From contig NZ_NUUX01000013.1 in assembly GCF_002564465.1 (NCBI RefSeq), positions 1-64,000 on the forward strand: a DNA stretch of 64,000 bases, read 5' to 3'. The translations under genes and the position numbers were made by a program. Under the pieces are notes generated by a model, which saw only the letters and a list, made by a program, of their open reading frames with translations, had not been told where the DNA came from and did no database searches. This DNA is from Bacillus sp. AFS088145 (lineage in GTDB: Bacteria > Bacillota > Bacilli > Bacillales > Bacillaceae_G). Every line of letters starts with the position of its first letter. Positions within the stretch are counted from its first letter, which is position 1. This document shows positions 62,240-64,000 of the stretch, piece after piece.

Positions 62240-63613
62240 GTGAATGATAAAACTGTAAAAGTAACTCATTCTACTTCTCTTTCAAAAGAAGAGCTTCTTG
62301 AATTAGACCAAAAATATGTATGGCATCATATGTCGCCTCACAATCCAAATCCAATGGTTTTAGTATCCGGAAAAAATAGTACAGTCACTGATATTGATGG
62401 TAAAAATTATTTAGACGGGATGTCTGGTTTATGGTGTGTGAATGTAGGATACGGTCGCGAAGAAATCGCCAATGCTGCTGCTGAACAAATTAAAGCAATT
62501 CCCTATGTTCCAATGTCCCAAGGCAATGTTCCTTCCATCTTATTAGCTGAAAAGTTAAATGAATGGCTAGGTGGAGATTATCGTATTTTTTATTCTAACT
62601 CTGGATCTGATGCAAATGAAGTAGCTTTTAAGATTGCTAGACAATACCATCAACAAAATGGTGAACCTTTGCGTTATAAATTTATCTCAAGATATCGCGC
62701 ATATCATGGTAATTCGATGGGCGCTTTGAGTGCTACTGGTCAAGCTAACCGAAAAGTTAAATATGAACCTCTTTCTTCAGGTTTCCAGCATGTAGCACCG
62801 CCTTATTGCTATCGATGCCCTTTTGGTAAAACGTATGGAGATTGCGGTATCCAATGTGCAACTGCAATAGAAGATGTTATTAATTACGAAGGTGCAGAAA
62901 CGATTGCAGGGATTATAATGGAGCCAGTTATTACAGGTGGAGGAGTTATTGTACCACCTGCCGAATACTTAACAAATATTCGAAAAATTTGTGATAAATT
63001 TGGTATTTTGTTAATTGTTGATGAAGTAATATGTGGTTTTGGCCGCTCTGGAAAACAGTTTGGACATCAAAACTTCGGTATAAAACCAGATATCGTCACA
63101 ATGGCTAAAGGGATGACAAGCGCTTATTCTCCTCTTTCAGCAACTGCAGTAAGTAGCGATCTATATGAAGTATTTAAACAACCAGGGGGAGATAATCATT
63201 TTCGTCATGTTAATACGTTCGGAGGAAATCCAGCTTCATGTGCAGTTGCACTTAAAAATTTGGAAATTATTGAAAGAGAAAATTTAATTGAGCGTGCTGC
63301 TTATTTAGGTGAAGAGCTCCGTAAAAAATTAGATAGTTTAATAGCTTATAAAAATGTTGGAGACATCCGAAGTTTTGGTTTTATTGCAGGAATTGAGCTT
63401 GTTGAAGATAAAAAAAGTAAAAAACCTGCAAGTCCAGAATTGGTTTTAAAAATAATAACAGAATGTAAGGCGCAAGGATTAATAATCGGTCGAAATGGGG
63501 ATACGGTTCCAGGCTATAATAATATTCTTACACTTTCTCCTCCATTTACAACAACTGATGAAGAGCTAGATTTTATTGTAAATACTTTAAACAAAGCATT
63601 CTCAAAACTATAA
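62240..63613 (+). CDS. Class III PLP-dependent omega-amino acid:pyruvate aminotransferase
   Basis: The protein has about 457 residues from GTG 62240 (the start is uncertain; TTG 62219 would add seven). It is a class III aminotransferase with YSNSGSDANEVAFKIARQYH, LLIVDEVICGFGRSG, and the PLP lysine in TMAKGMTSAYSPLSA. A Cys-rich insert CYRCPFGKTYGDCGIQC is typical of omega-amino-acid or beta-alanine:pyruvate-type enzymes. The adjacent methylmalonate-semialdehyde dehydrogenase gene suggests that it deaminates beta-alanine or a related beta-amino acid to a semialdehyde. Substrate not proven. Confidence 0.85.
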   Translation: MNDKTVKVTHSTSLSKEELLELDQKYVWHHMSPHNPNPMVLVSGKNSTVTDIDGKNYLDGMSGLWCVNVGYGREEIANAAAEQIKAIPYVPMSQGNVPSILLAEKLNEWLGGDYRIFYSNSGSDANEVAFKIARQYHQQNGEPLRYKFISRYRAYHGNSMGALSATGQANRKVKYEPLSSGFQHVAPPYCYRCPFGKTYGDCGIQCATAIEDVINYEGAETIAGIIMEPVITGGGVIVPPAEYLTNIRKICDKFGILLIVDEVICGFGRSGKQFGHQNFGIKPDIVTMAKGMTSAYSPLSATAVSSDLYEVFKQPGGDNHFRHVNTFGGNPASCAVALKNLEIIERENLIERAAYLGEELRKKLDSLIAYKNVGDIRSFGFIAGIELVEDKKSKKPASPELVLKIITECKAQGLIIGRNGDTVPGYNNILTLSPPFTTTDEELDFIVNTLNKAFSKL

Positions 63614-63631
63614 TCGTACGGGGTGATATTC

Positions 63632-64000
63632 TTGTCTACACAAACTAATATAAAGGTTTTAAAGAATTTTATAAATGGTGAATGGATTAAAGCTTCATTA
63701 AATGCCAGGACAATTCCCGTTCCAATTCCTGCTACTGAAGAAATATTAGCATTTGTACCTCTCTCAACTAAATCAGATTTAGAAACCGCTGTGAAAGCAG
63801 CTAAAAAAGCTTTTATAACATGGAGTAAAACACCTGTTCCAAAAAGAGCAAGAATACTATTCTCATATCAACAATTACTAATAAAGCATTGGGATGAACT
63901 AGCTAATTTAATAACGATTGAAAATGGAAAAAGCTACACTGAGGCATACGGAGAAGTTCAACGTGGAATTGAATGCGTAGAATTTGCTGCCAGTGCACCA
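63632..64000 (+). CDS. Methylmalonate-semialdehyde dehydrogenase, 5' part (runs off window)
   Basis: From TTG 63632, after GGGGTGA, the first 123 codons read LKNFINGEWIKASLNARTIP, VPIPATEEILAFVPLSTKSD, KTPVPKRARILFSYQQLLIK and ITIENGKSYTEAYGEVQRGI. This matches the CoA-acylating semialdehyde dehydrogenase (MmsA/IolA type). It converts malonate or methylmalonate semialdehyde to acetyl- or propionyl-CoA. It follows the aminotransferase by 18 bp, so the pair forms a pathway. The rest lies beyond the window. Confidence 0.88.
   Translation, partial: MSTQTNIKVLKNFINGEWIKASLNARTIPVPIPATEEILAFVPLSTKSDLETAVKAAKKAFITWSKTPVPKRARILFSYQQLLIKHWDELANLITIENGKSYTEAYGEVQRGIECVEFAASAP

Overview
The window looks like chromosomal DNA of a low-GC, endospore-forming Bacillaceae species. 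Supporting this are strong AT richness, AGGAGG-type ribosome binding sites, a GerA/GerB/GerC germinant receptor operon, CotF-like coat proteins, ydaO-type (c-di-AMP) riboswitches, dense intrinsic terminators and CRE-like boxes. I see no rRNA, tRNA, CRISPR array, transposase or phage module. Species is not determinable by reading alone.

Layout. (1) 1-10.2 kb: an array of hairpin repeats, a TetR regulator, two small CotF-like coat proteins, a LysP-like amino-acid permease, a secreted alkyl sulfatase, a decayed gerA-type gene, an AI-2E-family membrane protein, a relic of a secreted dockerin-bearing protein, a Bacillus-type dispersed repeat, and a two-gene unit of unknown function. (2) 10.2-17.8 kb: a three-subunit molybdenum hydroxylase (xanthine dehydrogenase family) operon on the minus strand and a divergent intact gerABC-type operon. 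(3) 17.8-43 kb: an accessory region dominated by two paralogous giant secreted subtilases (about 2,820 residues each) in the same orientation, about 13.4 kb apart. Each is followed on the same strand by a paralogous LysR regulator, and an XRE/TPR regulator lies convergent to the second protease. Between and around them are relics and rearranged genes: a DprA-like/lipase chimera, lipase_3 pseudogenes and an arylsulfotransferase relic. (4) 43-61.8 kb: a potassium and cation homeostasis island with a ferritin-like protein, KimA, two tandem 62-residue secreted peptides, a CPA2 antiporter, KtrA/KtrB-type uptake, a CPA1 antiporter, a MerR-controlled short-chain dehydrogenase, and kdpFABC with a KdpD-like sensor that has two N-terminal halves and no kinase. 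Three c-di-AMP riboswitches lie here: before kimA, before kdp, and before a DUF2294-CBS gene pair. (5) 61.8-64 kb: an omega-amino-acid aminotransferase and the start of a methylmalonate-semialdehyde dehydrogenase gene, probably beta-alanine or related catabolism.

How the parts work together. The most coherent system is the K+ island. KimA, Ktr and Kdp import K+, the CPA antiporters can export cations, and c-di-AMP (made when K+ is plentiful) should switch off kimA, kdp and the DUF2294-CBS pair through three separate riboswitches, two of them back to back. The doubled KdpD sensor module without a histidine kinase may be a second c-di-AMP or nucleotide input acting on protein rather than transcription. 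In the protease region, both giant subtilase promoters share a TTGGGG(G)A element that appears five times and lies just upstream of -10-like boxes, pointing to common control, plausibly by the LysR paralogs. The lipase fragments suggest that one lipase gene was split: its N-terminal half lies beside protease 2 and a lipase C-terminal half, fused in frame to a DprA-like domain, lies about 13 kb away, close to protease 1.
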